NCBI GenBank assembly: GCA_030248295.1
Contig: JASANH010001723.1
Coordinates: forward strand, 186,001-250,000
Direction: 5' to 3'
Length of the DNA stretch: 64,000 nt
DNA from: Mesodorylaimus sp. YZB2_4
Lineage: Eukaryota > Nematoda > Enoplea > Dorylaimida > Dorylaimidae
In this document: piece after piece, positions 7,858 through 18,950 of the stretch
Layout of the letters: the number at the start of each line of letters is the position of its first letter
Numbering within the stretch: position 1 is the stretch's first letter
Translations under genes and position numbers: made by a program
The notes under the pieces: model-generated
The model's database searches: none
The model's input: the letters and a program-made list of their open reading frames with translations, nothing else
What the model was told of the DNA's origin: nothing

Positions 7858-10056
7858 CTACAACTTGGAATTGGCCCAAGCCGTGTGTCGTCGCACGACC
7901 AATACGGTCAATGTAGTCGAGAGAAGGAAGAGGGCCGAGAACAAGGCCACTAGAATACCAAAACCGCTGGACGATATACACACTCCAGCGGGCATACCAG
8001 TACCGCGGACATTGGGAATTATGGCGTAGGAGCGCCTGAAGGCATTGGCTGCCAGACTGTTGTGTACGACTAAAAAATTGGAAGCAGTTGGCATCACTGA
8101 GATTTCTAAGAGCTGGGTCGCTTACTTTCATGCAATTCATTGTCCTCATCGCCGTCTTTGGAGGATGCGGCGTCTTCTTCAAACGGCAATACGATAACAG
8201 GTTGAGCGCTCAGATCAGTTTCAATAGCGTCGCGGCCCGATTTTTTGATACTGGCCGTGCTCACAGTGACGTCGCTGTAATTTGCCCGTCGTTTTTGCTG
8301 AAAGGCACAAGCAAGATGTGATCATCGGAGTCCAAGCCGTGGCATGTGCATACCCTTGTGACGTCAGTCCTTGTGCTGGAACCGGAAATATGTTTTCCAA
8401 CTGTGCTCGTAAACACACTTGGTGGCGATGGAGATTCGGTTTCACGATTACGATTATCCTCGGAACTTTGTTCAACGCTGTTATCGACCAGGGAGGCATT
8501 GAAACCACCGCGCTCGTCCTTGAGTGGCGCATCACGATTGTATGGTGCAAAGGCGACCGGACGAGGGCTATTAGTGCATGAAACTGTTTTCTGAAAACCC
8601 ATTTGCAGGAAACAACGTTTGTAAGATTACCCGTATCCGGGCACAGCTGGAGGAGGTGGCGGCGGGTATGCTACTGGAGCAGGTTTCGGTGCTGGATATG
8701 GTCCTGGCACCGGCAGCACTGGTTCCACTGGTTTGGGGTATGGTACTGGAGCGGGTGCTACTGCCACTGGAGAGCCCAGGCAATTCGGGGGCTGAAACAA
8801 AGAGCTCCTAAGTACTCAACTAAGAAGCAAGGCTTAGACGAGGGCCTACCGTGATTCCGTTGCACCCTCCATCCTGTTTGAAGCACAGAACGATCGTACA
8901 CGTGAAGTATAGGTGCGGTTTATCTGCGTATTTGAAAACGTGAGATTCGACCCAAGCCGAGATGAGGGACTGCTCGTAGGACAAATCAGGAAGAATGTGC
9001 CGGTCGTTGGCGCAGCTACAAACAAGAGCATGGGAGAACACAACATGGGCTACAAGCTGGGTTCCTTACCCTCGCTCGTCGATCAGTTCGACACGGTTAC
9101 CTTGGCCATCGTCCACGTAGCAGTTCTTGACCAAAATGCCGTATAACCACGCAGCGGGCGCGTCGCATTCCCAAACATGGTGGACTGGTTCTCCAACTCG
9201 GGCATACCGAATGTAAGGTCCTTCTGGCCCACCGCGCTTGATATGGTAGCGGCATTGAGGCATCGGGAATTGTTCGTTGATTTGGTGTGTGGTGAGCATG
9301 CTGAGACGAAAGATATTGGCTGATCAACAGGAGAAGCGTGACCACTGCAGCACCCTTACCTGACTTCTAATTGTTGGGCGACCGTTTTCTCAGTTTCCAT
9401 GTAGAAGCACCGCACACGGTATGCCTTATCGACTTTTGTAATGAACAGAGGATGGAAAGAGACCACCAGCGTGAAAGTGTATTCGACGCCTCGAGGATAG
9501 AGCTGCGAAAAGAGGCATTGGAGGGATCAGGATAGATATTGTACTTCACGGCAACTTACCGTGCGTTGTCGTCTCATATTACATTGACCGAATCCTAGTT
9601 CGATGCCGACAGTTTCACCATATCCACTAACAGGAACCACAGGCACTGCTGCAGGAGCATAGGGTGCTGGACCCTCAGCTACTACCACTGGAGGGGCACC
9701 AGCTGGAGGAGTGCCGGCAAAAGATTTTATGCAGTCCTTGTTGTACGATTCGCCTTTAACAAAAACGCGTCCTTGGAATGGTCTCTCCGTGTCGACGTCA
9801 ACTCGGATGCTATGCAAACCACATGTTACTTTTGGATACCCTAGAAGGAAGTTCCGTTTAGGCGGTCACAACGCGGTCACGACGAGGAACTTACCTTTCA
9901 CTCCATTATCAATAGGTATGGACAAGGTGACGTGCAACAGAGCCTAAAAAAGTGCTGATACAATCGATACGGTTGTCAGCGCTGCTGCATCCTCACCAAG
10001 CTCAGCAGGAGCCACTGGTTGAGACTGGAGGGCAAGCAGGAACGTTTAGTGAACAT
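7858..10056 (-). CDS. cuticlin-like ZP-domain protein, ten exons, 562 residues
   Basis: Exons: 10056-9997, 9943-9895, 9840-9560, 9502-9360, 9300-9070, 9015-8850, 8791-8631, 8567-8354, 8297-8126, 8069-7858. They sum to 1689 bases with matching phases. Residues 1-26 form a signal peptide (WLLLSLALLHVTLS). The ZP domain runs from IPIDNG (about 27) to about 310. It includes RTLYPRGVEYTF, a YRVRCFYMETEK block and the closing CFKQDGGCNGIT. A Pro-rich linker follows (about 311-363), then a basic RQKRR site (435-439) that fits furin cleavage, and a hydrophobic anchor (about 530-551) ahead of a short RRH tail. Cuticlins polymerise after cleavage into the insoluble inner cuticle layer. One oddity is a Pro/Ala/Val-rich insert at about 78-108 inside the ZP domain. 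Family is certain; the exact orthologue is not. Confidence 0.93.
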
Positions 10057-11048
10057 TTTCAGTTACTCGAGGAGGAGCCGCTGAATTGGTGATCGGTATT
10101 GGACAGGGGTCCTTTTATAGGAGCGGATGGAGCGTCATTTGGCGGATCAATTCCGGTAAATTTCGTCCCGCTGACCCGAATCGCCGGTGGTGATCATTTT
10201 GCGTAGGAGGCGATCGGAAAAAGCTGCCCTTTGGCCACTGAGTCGTTCTATTTCTGGGTTAATATCTATTGGGTCACTATTTTCAGTCTAGTGGGCGCTC
10301 GAAGGAGCAGTCTATGTTTCGACATGTTTTTCAGACGTCTGCCTCTATGTATATTCAAGAGAGGGCAAGTAGCGTCGATCCCAAGGTTAGCCTTCGTGCC
10401 GAGGCTGCTTGTCGATCTACTCGTGTGTCCCTATTCGCACGTGTTCTGGGTGGCGAAACGGGGCTAAGCGCAGCCTGACTTGGAACCTCGCGACAAAAGT
10501 TACCGCATTATGATGGCATAATCCACTCGATCATCCACCTATTACGTGCTTTGATGACCGGCGAAAGCGGATTGAGAATACATTGAAGGCCATAAAGGGG
10601 CGTGAATTATTCCGTCGGAAAACTAGCCTTTTTTTGAAAGGCATTCGCGGTATTCAGGTAAAGTACAGCAGATAGATGTACTCGCAGATTGCGACAGCCT
10701 TTTTGGGTCTGGCAGTTCATGCAAATCACACTTCAAAGGCGGACAAAGATATGGCCAGTTGATGGAACGAATACCTACATAACCGCAGGGGGAACACGTG
10801 GCATACAGGCGTCAAGTCACAGAAGGCGTTCTGAAAGTCTACAGTAGAGTATAGTGCCTGTCGGATGAAATCTCTCACCCTGAGCAAACAAATTTACATA
10901 TATAGGCTACCATAACACCACGGAAAGATGAGCTATAAACATGCATAAATAGATGCTGCAAAACAGGTCCAGCTGGCTCGTGCTCACAGCGTTGACGCAC
11001 TGTAGATGCTGCAGATGCGTACAGGTGCTACATGCGTACTGTCTCAGA
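10057..11048. other. intergenic, upstream of cuticlin
   Basis: Roughly 1 kb lies between the cuticlin start and the 3' end of the CFAP97-like gene. It must hold the cuticlin promoter. No exon with coherent splice sites and no recognised repeat was seen. Short open frames here lack domain similarity. Confidence 0.4.
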
Positions 11049-11976
11049 CTAGCCATCGAGATCCACAACATGGTTTCGTTCCGCTCCATATTCAGTCTCG
11101 TCAGCGTGAGCCACTTTGTCGTCATGCTTGTCTGACACTGTTGACGACTGAATTCTTTCTATGCTTCGTCTTCTCATGGATTCCATGCTCCTCGCACGTC
11201 TGTGGTTAATGCCCTCGCGCCCCACAGCCTGTTTCAGGAGAATAGGCTGCTTGGTACTCTGGGCACTTTGAATAGCGCTCATTGTCAGCGATGATGGACG
11301 AGTGTCAAACAGGTCCTTAAACAAAGTCAATGGACATCGATAAAATCCCAGCATATCCTTACCTCATCGTTGGCCTTTCTCGTGCTTTCACTTGGTTTTC
11401 TCCAAGGATGCCGATAACGTGATATATTGCGCATCAGCTTTTCCCTTTCCGCCCAGTCCTTGTCCAATTTTGCCCAGCTTTGAGTCGGTTTCACACTGAT
11501 TAATCGATTCACAATTTTCTCATTCTCGCGTAAAATTGAAACTGTCGAGTTCAGGCGTTTATTTATGTTCATACTGAAAGGAAACGATTCTCCCAATCGC
11601 ACGATGATGACTCCAGCCGGGGCCATACCTTTTTGGTTCATAATCATTCTTTTTGCATAATGAGCTTGGTCTTTGTGCGGTGTCCACCAAAGCTTTCAGC
11701 AGTCGTCGATTCTCGTTCTCGATTTGCATCAAGCGATTGCCCTCGAGATGTAGTCGTTTCAGTTTTACTTCCAAGTGGGAATATATCTTCGGCGGGGCAC
11801 TATCGATCGATGGCCGAACATTTCTTAGCTAAAGCCACCAGCACTTAAACAAGGCAAGAAAAACATGCGTCAAACATTACCCGCTCTTTGTGTAAGTCAT
11901 AATGCAGCTGATCGAATTCTTGCTGAATCCATCGTTGTGATGTGGGTAATGGAGGCTGCAATTTGTACATTGACAT
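11049..11976 (-). CDS. Hemingway/CFAP97-like protein, four exons, 257 residues
   Basis: Exons: 11976-11881, 11828-11629, 11573-11363, 11315-11049, summing to 774 bases with consistent GT-AG junctions. The start is MSMYKLQPPLP, the first ATG in the open first exon. Two short helical units stand out: NRLMQIENENRRLLKALV at about residues 62-79, and an IVNRLISVKPTQSW to LMRNISRY stretch at about 119-150. They match my recollection of the KIAA1430/CFAP97 pattern, in which a conserved ENxRLLxRL helix is followed by a KPxxxxxxW block and a NISRF-like end. The C-terminal third is Ser/Arg-rich and looks disordered. Family members elsewhere are linked to cilia, flagella or sperm tails, which is odd for a nematode. 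The family call rests on motif memory. Confidence 0.55.
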
Positions 11977-12153
11977 ACTGGCTGATAAGCTAGTCTGCTG
12001 GTCGAACTGTGGTGTCACTGAGCAGCTCTATCTAATATCGAGTTAGCGCCATGAAAACACAACCGAAGTCCGCTTGTATCATTGTTGCTAGGCAATAATC
12101 GATCTGTTTTCTAGCAGTGCTGGCTCGCGATTTCTCGTGGTTTTATCCTCTTA

Positions 12154-12760
12154 CACAGGGTGCGTAATAAGCTCCCGCTTCCAGTTAAAAGCAAATATCT
12201 CAATGACTACCCAACAAATTTTAAAAATCTTCTTTTTCACCGGCTTCGACATGTATTTGCGACATCATAATTATAGCAAATGATCAAAATGACCTCCCTG
12301 AACTTTTTTCAAGCATCCAAACGTTTCATAAAGTTATTGACGATGGCCGCCTTGTCGCTCTCAGTAATTCCGTCCCACGCTTTTTCCAAAACTATTCTCA
12401 CAATCAGTGAATCTACGCAATCGTACCTTGTAGGGGACACTTTTTTCTCCAGGATGGACCATATTGCGAAATCTAGCATTCGACGTTCAAAGTTTTTGCA
12501 GTCGATTTGCCTTAATCTGAAATCAGATAGTCAGCTGTCGCAATCTTGTAGGGATGGTACCCTAGCTCATCAATGACTATCTTTCGAACTGAGAAAGTTA
12601 TCTGGCTGATTTTGAGTTATCGGGCCATTGGTCGCATTGAGCTTCATTGAATTCGCTTTTTGATAATGTTTCGGTTCCTCGAGGACAGTACAGATGGTCG
12701 CTGGTCGACCCAATTTTTAGGAAGTGATATAAAAGTTTAGGTCTTAAAAATACTTAACTT
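12154..12760 (-). pseudogene. Tc1/mariner-type transposon remnant, internally deleted
   Basis: On the minus strand, broken frames carry an N-terminal-type helix-turn-helix trace (12590-12720; ending DELGYHPYK). This is followed almost directly by the C-terminal trace of a DDE transposase (about 12310-12500), with NFERRMLDFAIWSILEKK where intact elements have NPLDFxIWSxLE, and then FMKRLDAC. Most of the catalytic core is missing and stops interrupt every frame. The left edge (about 12154) starts ACAGGGTGCGTAA, which looks like a terminal inverted repeat end; the matching right end was not found. It is dead as a protein-coding element. Confidence 0.6.
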
Positions 12761-14509
12761 CGAAGAAAGGGCCTGAGAACTATCGCAAATGCAACTGTAG
12801 TCAGGCGAGTTGCATGCTCAGAAGGTCAGGGAAAATGTGCCCAAGGAACCCAAGATAGCCACACTCAGGTATCCGCGTCTTTCCTCACTCGCTGCCGCGG
12901 CTAATATGTTCTCAGAACATTCCCAAATTTGCAGCCTATCCATAAAAAGGAATCCTAGATGGCTTCTTGAGACTGCTAGCCTTACCAATTTTGAATGACT
13001 GGGAAACAGTATTATTGTAATTGGCGATCATGCAAGTACGTAGGTACAGTATGTAGTTATTTACTTAGGTCCATTTCCGCCGGGGTTGTACTTCGGGCAC
13101 TTCAGTCTTCGAGTCAGGTCAGTCAGAACACAGTCAACGGGCGAAACCTGCGGGCGCTCCACGAATCGAGAGTCCCTTGCGGTGCGGTTGGCTAATAAAC
13201 TTAACACGAGGTGTCGTGGACTACGTGGGACTGTCCTTGTGGATTAAGGCATCCTCTAGCAAGCTCCACATTAGATAGCCCTGGGGCGATCAAAGGAGTT
13301 TAATTGTTATTACAGGCACAAATACCTGCTGCGTTTTTGTCTCATTTCAGCTTATTGTGCTATAATCCTGGCAAAATCCATTCGTCGATCATCGCCAACC
13401 ATGAATTCACGATGGACCCTTCATTTATAGTACATGTGAGTCACCAACGAAGGTATCGCTGGTCTACAATATGTCAAGCGAAATCTTGCTCAGTGGTACC
13501 AGTCCACTCCACTACTAGCCGTGTAATGGGGAGTCATTCAGTGAAAATGCAATGTTGCCGTGCTCAGATATCATCAGAAAAATAAATTTGTAATCTGTTG
13601 CTAATTTAAACAAGAACCTTGAATTTGAACCTATGATTGACGAGTGGATTTGTGACCCACTCGTCAGCGTCGTGGCCACGTGCCTCGGGCCACGCAAAAA
13701 TGGCAAGTGATTGTCCAATACGCGTAAATTATGAATATTGATCCAAATCTGCTGTCGACACTCGCATTGGAATCTCAAAATGGAGCGGTGATTGCCTTGC
13801 AACATTTGGCCGCTCTCCTGACCTAATGCACATTCAATCAAACCAGTAAGGATTCATTCATGCTGTCATGCTTTATTCGTTATGAAGCACAGGATTGTGA
13901 AGAGCCATAAAGAGACACAGAGTATGTATATCGTGGGTGTGCGCGTGCGAATGCTGTTAGCTATGTTAGCCATGCTGTCAGCCTTGTCATTGTGTTTATT
14001 TGCTGTTTAGAGCCTCGAAACTTTACTTCGAAACTAATGATATGTGTAGCGATAAGCATCAGGTCGCGCGGCTTCGTCATCACATTCTCATACTACAGAT
14101 CACATGCTCCTGCTGCTTGTTTATCCTATAGACTCGAGCCTGCACAAGAAAAAGACTTTGACCTTTCTTGTTTCCGCTAACTTGACGCATATTTAGACTT
14201 ACGCTTGACAAAGGTGCTTATCAAAGCGTGTCGGTACGTGCACATCCATTTTTATGTTTTCCTGGCATTGCGGAACGATTTGCCGTTAATGTGGACGTGC
14301 TGTGAGCCAAACTTCGCTTGACCCTACTGTTATCCTGGACAATTCAATGTTAGCACCCATCAAAGCAAATGGGTAGATGCAGGTCGCATGTTGCAAAGCA
14401 CCAAGAATTGAAGAGGTGAGGTGGGCGCCGCGTCGACGTAAGTAAAGCCTTGCTGATACCCAGAGAATGTCAACATGAATACATCAGTGTACGATATATA
14501 TCGCCTCCT
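12761..14509. other. intergenic, nothing recognised
   Basis: No convincing exon chain, RNA gene or repeat was identified in this 1.7 kb. Scattered short open frames on both strands have no domain similarity and no consistent splice partners. Confidence 0.35.
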
Positions 14510-15087
14510 TCAGACGCCTGTCTTCCGTCTTGTGTCTATGGTCTTGAGAAAGAGGCCTTGTTTATGACTCGAAGGCGAAGTAGACTGCAGACTGTATCTC
14601 AACCGAAGAGGAAGACTCCAAGCTTCACTAGTCGGCCGAGTACCTGCAATAGTTTGTAAGCTCCAACGCAAGGTCCTGCATGTTCAAGGTGTTCAGCGGG
14701 ATTACTGTGGCAGCAGCTTCTAAAGCGCCAATGATGTTCGCGCGTACCACTTTCGTCTGAATAACTAGGTAGATCAATACATTCATTGATTTCACCATTT
14801 GACAATGGAAGTTTTTCGGGATCATTAATTTTTTGTAAATTAGCGCGAGAAGATTTTTTCCAGTGCTTTTCGTCGTGATCATCTGGTCTACGAGCCTAAC
14901 AGGCCTAAAAAATTAGTCGAGTTGCCCTATAATCAACGTCAGCATATGTCTGCCGCGTGGCTGTTTTGTTACCTGTGTCGCTGGTTCGCAGGCAGTAGAG
15001 GTATTTGGAACTAATCATGCGTCCGGACTCACTAGGAACGATAACGACATGGGGACAAGCAACGTGGGTGTTCGCTGTACGACACAT
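14510..15087 (-). CDS. possible small four-exon gene, unknown function
   Basis: A chain of exons can be joined with GT-AG borders and matching phases: 15087-14973, 14887-14796, 14756-14644, 14591-14510 (402 bases, 133 residues). The second intron would be only 39 bases and could instead be retained in frame. The product would start MCRTANTHVACPHVV and contain a helical-looking stretch with NIIGALEAAATVIPL. I recognise no family. Such chains can arise by chance in DNA of this composition, so this is a prompt to look for transcript evidence rather than an established gene. Confidence 0.25.
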
Positions 15088-15826
15088 TAGATTCTCACGC
15101 CAAAACAAGCATTCTAAGCAAGATTGCTGTAAGCTCAGAGGCCGTCATAAGTACTCTAGGCACAACCCTTTATTTAGAGCGTGGGTCGCCATCATTGATA
15201 TCTTTATTCAAACTTTTTGATTCAATCTACCACTAATAACTAAGTTACACGGAGAGGTAGCACGTGGTCATGAGAGATAGATACGTATAAATGGATATAT
15301 AAAGGCATATACGTACAAATGTACGAGTATATAGGTATCTAGTGAGGCTATGGATGCTGACGATTTGATAATGTGTAAGCCTACATAGTTAGTGGATGCA
15401 GCGCATACATTACTCCCAGACAAAGCTAACCACAATGTCGGATATTACCAAGACAGGTGCCTAACTCGGCTCTCCTTTACACCTGAGTCATTACCTCCTA
15501 AATTTATCGATTGGCAGAGAGAGCAGAGATCTTTTACTTTGTTGCTAATGTAAGAACGGGCGTTACGAATGGAAGGCGCTGTAATAATTATGCTCATACG
15601 TCAATCCTAGAACCGCGACAAGATTAATAGCATAGGACAGAGATCTCTTTTAATAGGTACCGTCTCCTTGTCGTGCATGAATAGTCAGCTGTCATTCGAG
15701 CTAGCGCGGAGAGAAAACGAAGGCGAGTCCAGAAAAGAGCTCTTTTCTTTTCTTAGTATTTCACTCTAGTCTTTTCTTTTGTCGCAACCTTGTTCGCCGT
15801 TGACATTGCTGCCTCATTTACTTGAC
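15088..15826. other. intergenic, upstream of ankyrin gene
   Basis: This should hold the promoter and 5' UTR of the ankyrin-repeat gene at its right end. A T/C-rich run (TCTTTTCTTTTCTTAG, about 15741-15756) just before the gene could be a splice acceptor for an untranslated leader exon or a trans-spliced leader. Nothing else was recognised. Confidence 0.35.
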
Positions 15827-18078
15827 ATGCGCTCTAAAATGAGCCAATATGAAAATGATAACGACGCCCCGAGCGGTCGAGCAGAATGCCAAATCAAGCC
15901 AGAAGATGGGCCAGTTGCTGGTAGACGTCGGGCAGCTGCAGTCTCTCGACTACCTTTGCGTCTACTAAGTGTAATGACCATTTGGAGAACTCGATTCGCA
16001 GCGGTGAGCCTTTGGCAACGATGCTAATGAACTGAGGGGTGTGAGAGTGAAGGCCATCTTTCTCTCAACTCTCACGAGATAGTCCTAAAGGAATTAGAGG
16101 TGCGCTAGTACGAGTATTGTTTTCTAGAATAATCATACGGTCGGCTTGATGGATGCTCTTGCGCATCCGTGGCGTAAGATGGGCGTAGCAGCTCGTTTAA
16201 CATCAGCTTTGGAAGAAGATATCAAGACACCGTCTCCACCAATGCCATCCCTCCTCCAGGCTTGCGAGCAATGCCACGAAGACGTTATTCGCTACTTATT
16301 GCGGAAGGGCATCACCAGAGCTGAACTTAATGCCAGAGATAAGACGGGAAAGGTAGGTACACTGTGTTTTATGCCAGATTTAGCTTGCAAAGCTTAACAT
16401 ATTCGATTCGTCAATCAGTAAGTCGCATTCTAGACTGGTCTCAGCCACGCTTGTTGTAATGGCTTCACCTCGATCGTAAATTTGTTACGACAGCCGGATA
16501 TCGATGTGTGCCTGGCTGACAACGAGGGTAAGACTTTATCGTATCAACTTTTCACTAATTCCGATTCTGCTATGATATTTCAGGCAACCATCCGCTTATC
16601 TTTGCCGCTCAAGCAGGTAAGCAATTTAAGTGCGATTAGGTAATGCTAGCTATAAAAGGACATCGGTGCACGCACAGTATAAACTATAATTCAATATGAT
16701 TGCGTGCTAATAGCGGGCTGCTGCTGCGTGGCTCCGATAAGTGAGTCTGATAATAGATCTTAAGTAGCGTTTCTCGTGTCAGCTGTGCAGGCCTCGAATA
16801 ATGACGCAAACGGAACTAATCTACGGACAAGTTCGAGTCACTATTATTAGCTTTGTTGTAGTGCTCACCTACGCAGTGCGAATTCGTTGTTGAGTAGTCG
16901 TTTCTTTGACGGGCACTGCCAAGCAGAGTTGTGTGTTTAGGGCACGCCGATATCGTCAGCATCCTCATCAACTGCTTTCCTGGCATCAATCTGGATCAGC
17001 CTAATCATCAAGGATTCACAGCCCTGATGAAAGCCGCTGTTCAAGGGCGCGCACGATGCGCCAAGCTTCTTCTTTACGCAGGTAGGAGCACACACGAAAT
17101 ATAAGCAGCATGACCGAGATGCAACTGGTGAGATTCGACAAAAAACTCTGCGGTGAGAAAACAGTTGCGTGACTGTCGCATATTTTGAAGTGACATATTT
17201 TCTGACTCAAAGGCAATCCATTGCACGTTGACGTCCCAATGAGACCCTGAAAAAGATGCGCACGACTGCTTTTTTTAAAAGATACTCCTTCCTGGGACCA
17301 ATAGGTACAGCAAGGCACAGCCTTGCACCACTTATTTTGATGCGGTATAGACAATTATAATTGTACGAAGCGACACACACACGAAAGGTCCCACTGGAAG
17401 TTGTGACAGATTTTTGCATATTATTTTGCCTTCTTAGGAGCTACTCCATTTACTCGCGACTACGGTCGTCGTCTGTGCGCCTTGGAATGGGCCGAATATT
17501 GCGGCCGACATAATACGGCAAAAGTGATCGCACAGTTCATGGAAGCGTGCAATATCGGTCTGATGTGCTCCACCGTCCTCGCCAATGCATGCCCGAACTT
17601 GAACCCGAAGCGCCATTATTCCACTGTACAGCAACCAGCTTCAGTATTTCAAACACCTGGAATATTTCGAGTTTGGCGCAGCGAAAGTTGTCTTACTACG
17701 ACTGACTCAGTGGACAGTCCGGGGGTGGGATGCATGCCATTCCAGCTGTTACAGAGAGTCCGACGGTCGCTGCCGAGCTCGAATACTGAATCGGCTGCTT
17801 TCAGTCCTTTGCATAGTCTGGAAGAGATAACCAAATTATGCTACTCGCCCGTTTTTCCCGAATACGTGTCACCACCGGCCAGCCGAAGGAGCAGCTCAGT
17901 TGGGCACAAACGAAACCAATTGATTATTCCCAAAGTAGAAATCACCATGACCTCCAAGGACGACAATTACTTTTACGAGACGCCTTTGCCATTCGCTCGA
18001 TCTCCCTCGGCTTATATAAAGTACTTGGAGAACTTGGAAAACTGTCGAGTATCGAGCAACGATAAGGGCGTCTTGTAG
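15827..18078 (+). CDS. ankyrin-repeat protein resembling ANKRD33, six exons, 436 residues
   Basis: Exons: 15827-16003, 16128-16352, 16434-16527, 16584-16616, 16941-17081, 17438-18078; total 1311 bases with all phases matching. The ATG at 15827 is the first in the open exon. Ankyrin repeats occupy about residues 90-250: SLLQACEQCHEDVIRYLL, then TGLSHACCNGFTSIVNLL, NHPLIFAAQAGHADIVSIL, FTALMKAAVQGRARCAKLL and a last ALEWAEYCGRHNTAKVI unit. The order TxLSxAC, HPLxFAAQAGH, LTALMKAA, LEWA resembles vertebrate ANKRD33/33B, a transcriptional modulator of photoreceptors, but the resemblance is from memory. The remaining 180 residues are Ser/Pro-rich, probably disordered, and carry no recognised domain. 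A cytoplasmic or nuclear scaffold or adaptor is the safest function. Confidence 0.85.
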
Positions 18079-18950
18079 CTTAGGGTGATCTTATTATGGT
18101 ATAAATATTGTATTATATTTGTTTTGAAGCAACACACAGTTTGAACATAAAATATTACGTGCGTGCATCACAAGCTGTCGTAAAGTCAGTGAAGGGTGAC
18201 TTAAAGTCGCAGCAGTTCCAAAGATTTTGCAGCACAGCTTATGGTCAGTGATGCATGAGGCATTACTCTATCTTGGGTTCAGTCATGCAAACTTATTAAG
18301 TCAAAACTTTCAAGACAGAAGTGGGTCACGATCATGCCAAATCGCCTAGGCCTACAGTCATCCAAAGTCAAGGGCTATGTTTTCTTATTGGTGGGATGTG
18401 CTCTCCAAGACCCAATTGTTTCCATCCTACAGCAGCGGACGACATAACAGAGGTATTTTCGTTTTTATTCCATCACAAAGCATATTGGTATCAGTCACAA
18501 GTCTCGCGAAGTACGTATGTGCACTTTGTACAAGTCAGCAGCAACGACATTCTAGGATGAAAAGCCGTCATTACAGATAGCCTCGAACAAATTCAAATGA
18601 CATCGTGCGCAGTAGCAAGTCGAAATTAGACATCAAAAATACAAAAGACGTATGCATATATTTAGAATATGACATTGGCTTTGACATTACTTATCAAGTA
18701 TCCTGGGCGCATTTCAAATGCAAAAACCGGGAAAGTAGTGTCTCAATTTAGCGTCTCCTTGAAAGCTCACGCGTCACATACGTCAAGCTCTTTCTTTCCC
18801 GGACTCTTAGCTAAGCACTCCCTCAAATAATAAATTGTGGCGCGTAAACGGTTTTAGAACATGTTTTGTACTTATACGCACTGCATTCTGAACACTGTAT
18901 GAATGCGACAATTTGAGCAACATGCAAAATTGTGTCAGCGATTTGTCAGA
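18079..18950. other. convergent 3' intergenic region
   Basis: The ankyrin gene (+) and the Wnt gene (-) end towards each other here, so both 3' UTRs lie in this 870-base stretch. No canonical AATAAA was found close to either stop codon. Nothing else was recognised. Confidence 0.4.

Noticed and set aside
8568..8610. Alternative acceptor (TTTTCAG) for cuticlin exon 8
   Set aside because: It puts the exon in a frame that does not continue into the furin-site and membrane-anchor exons; the later TAATAG acceptor gives consistent phases.
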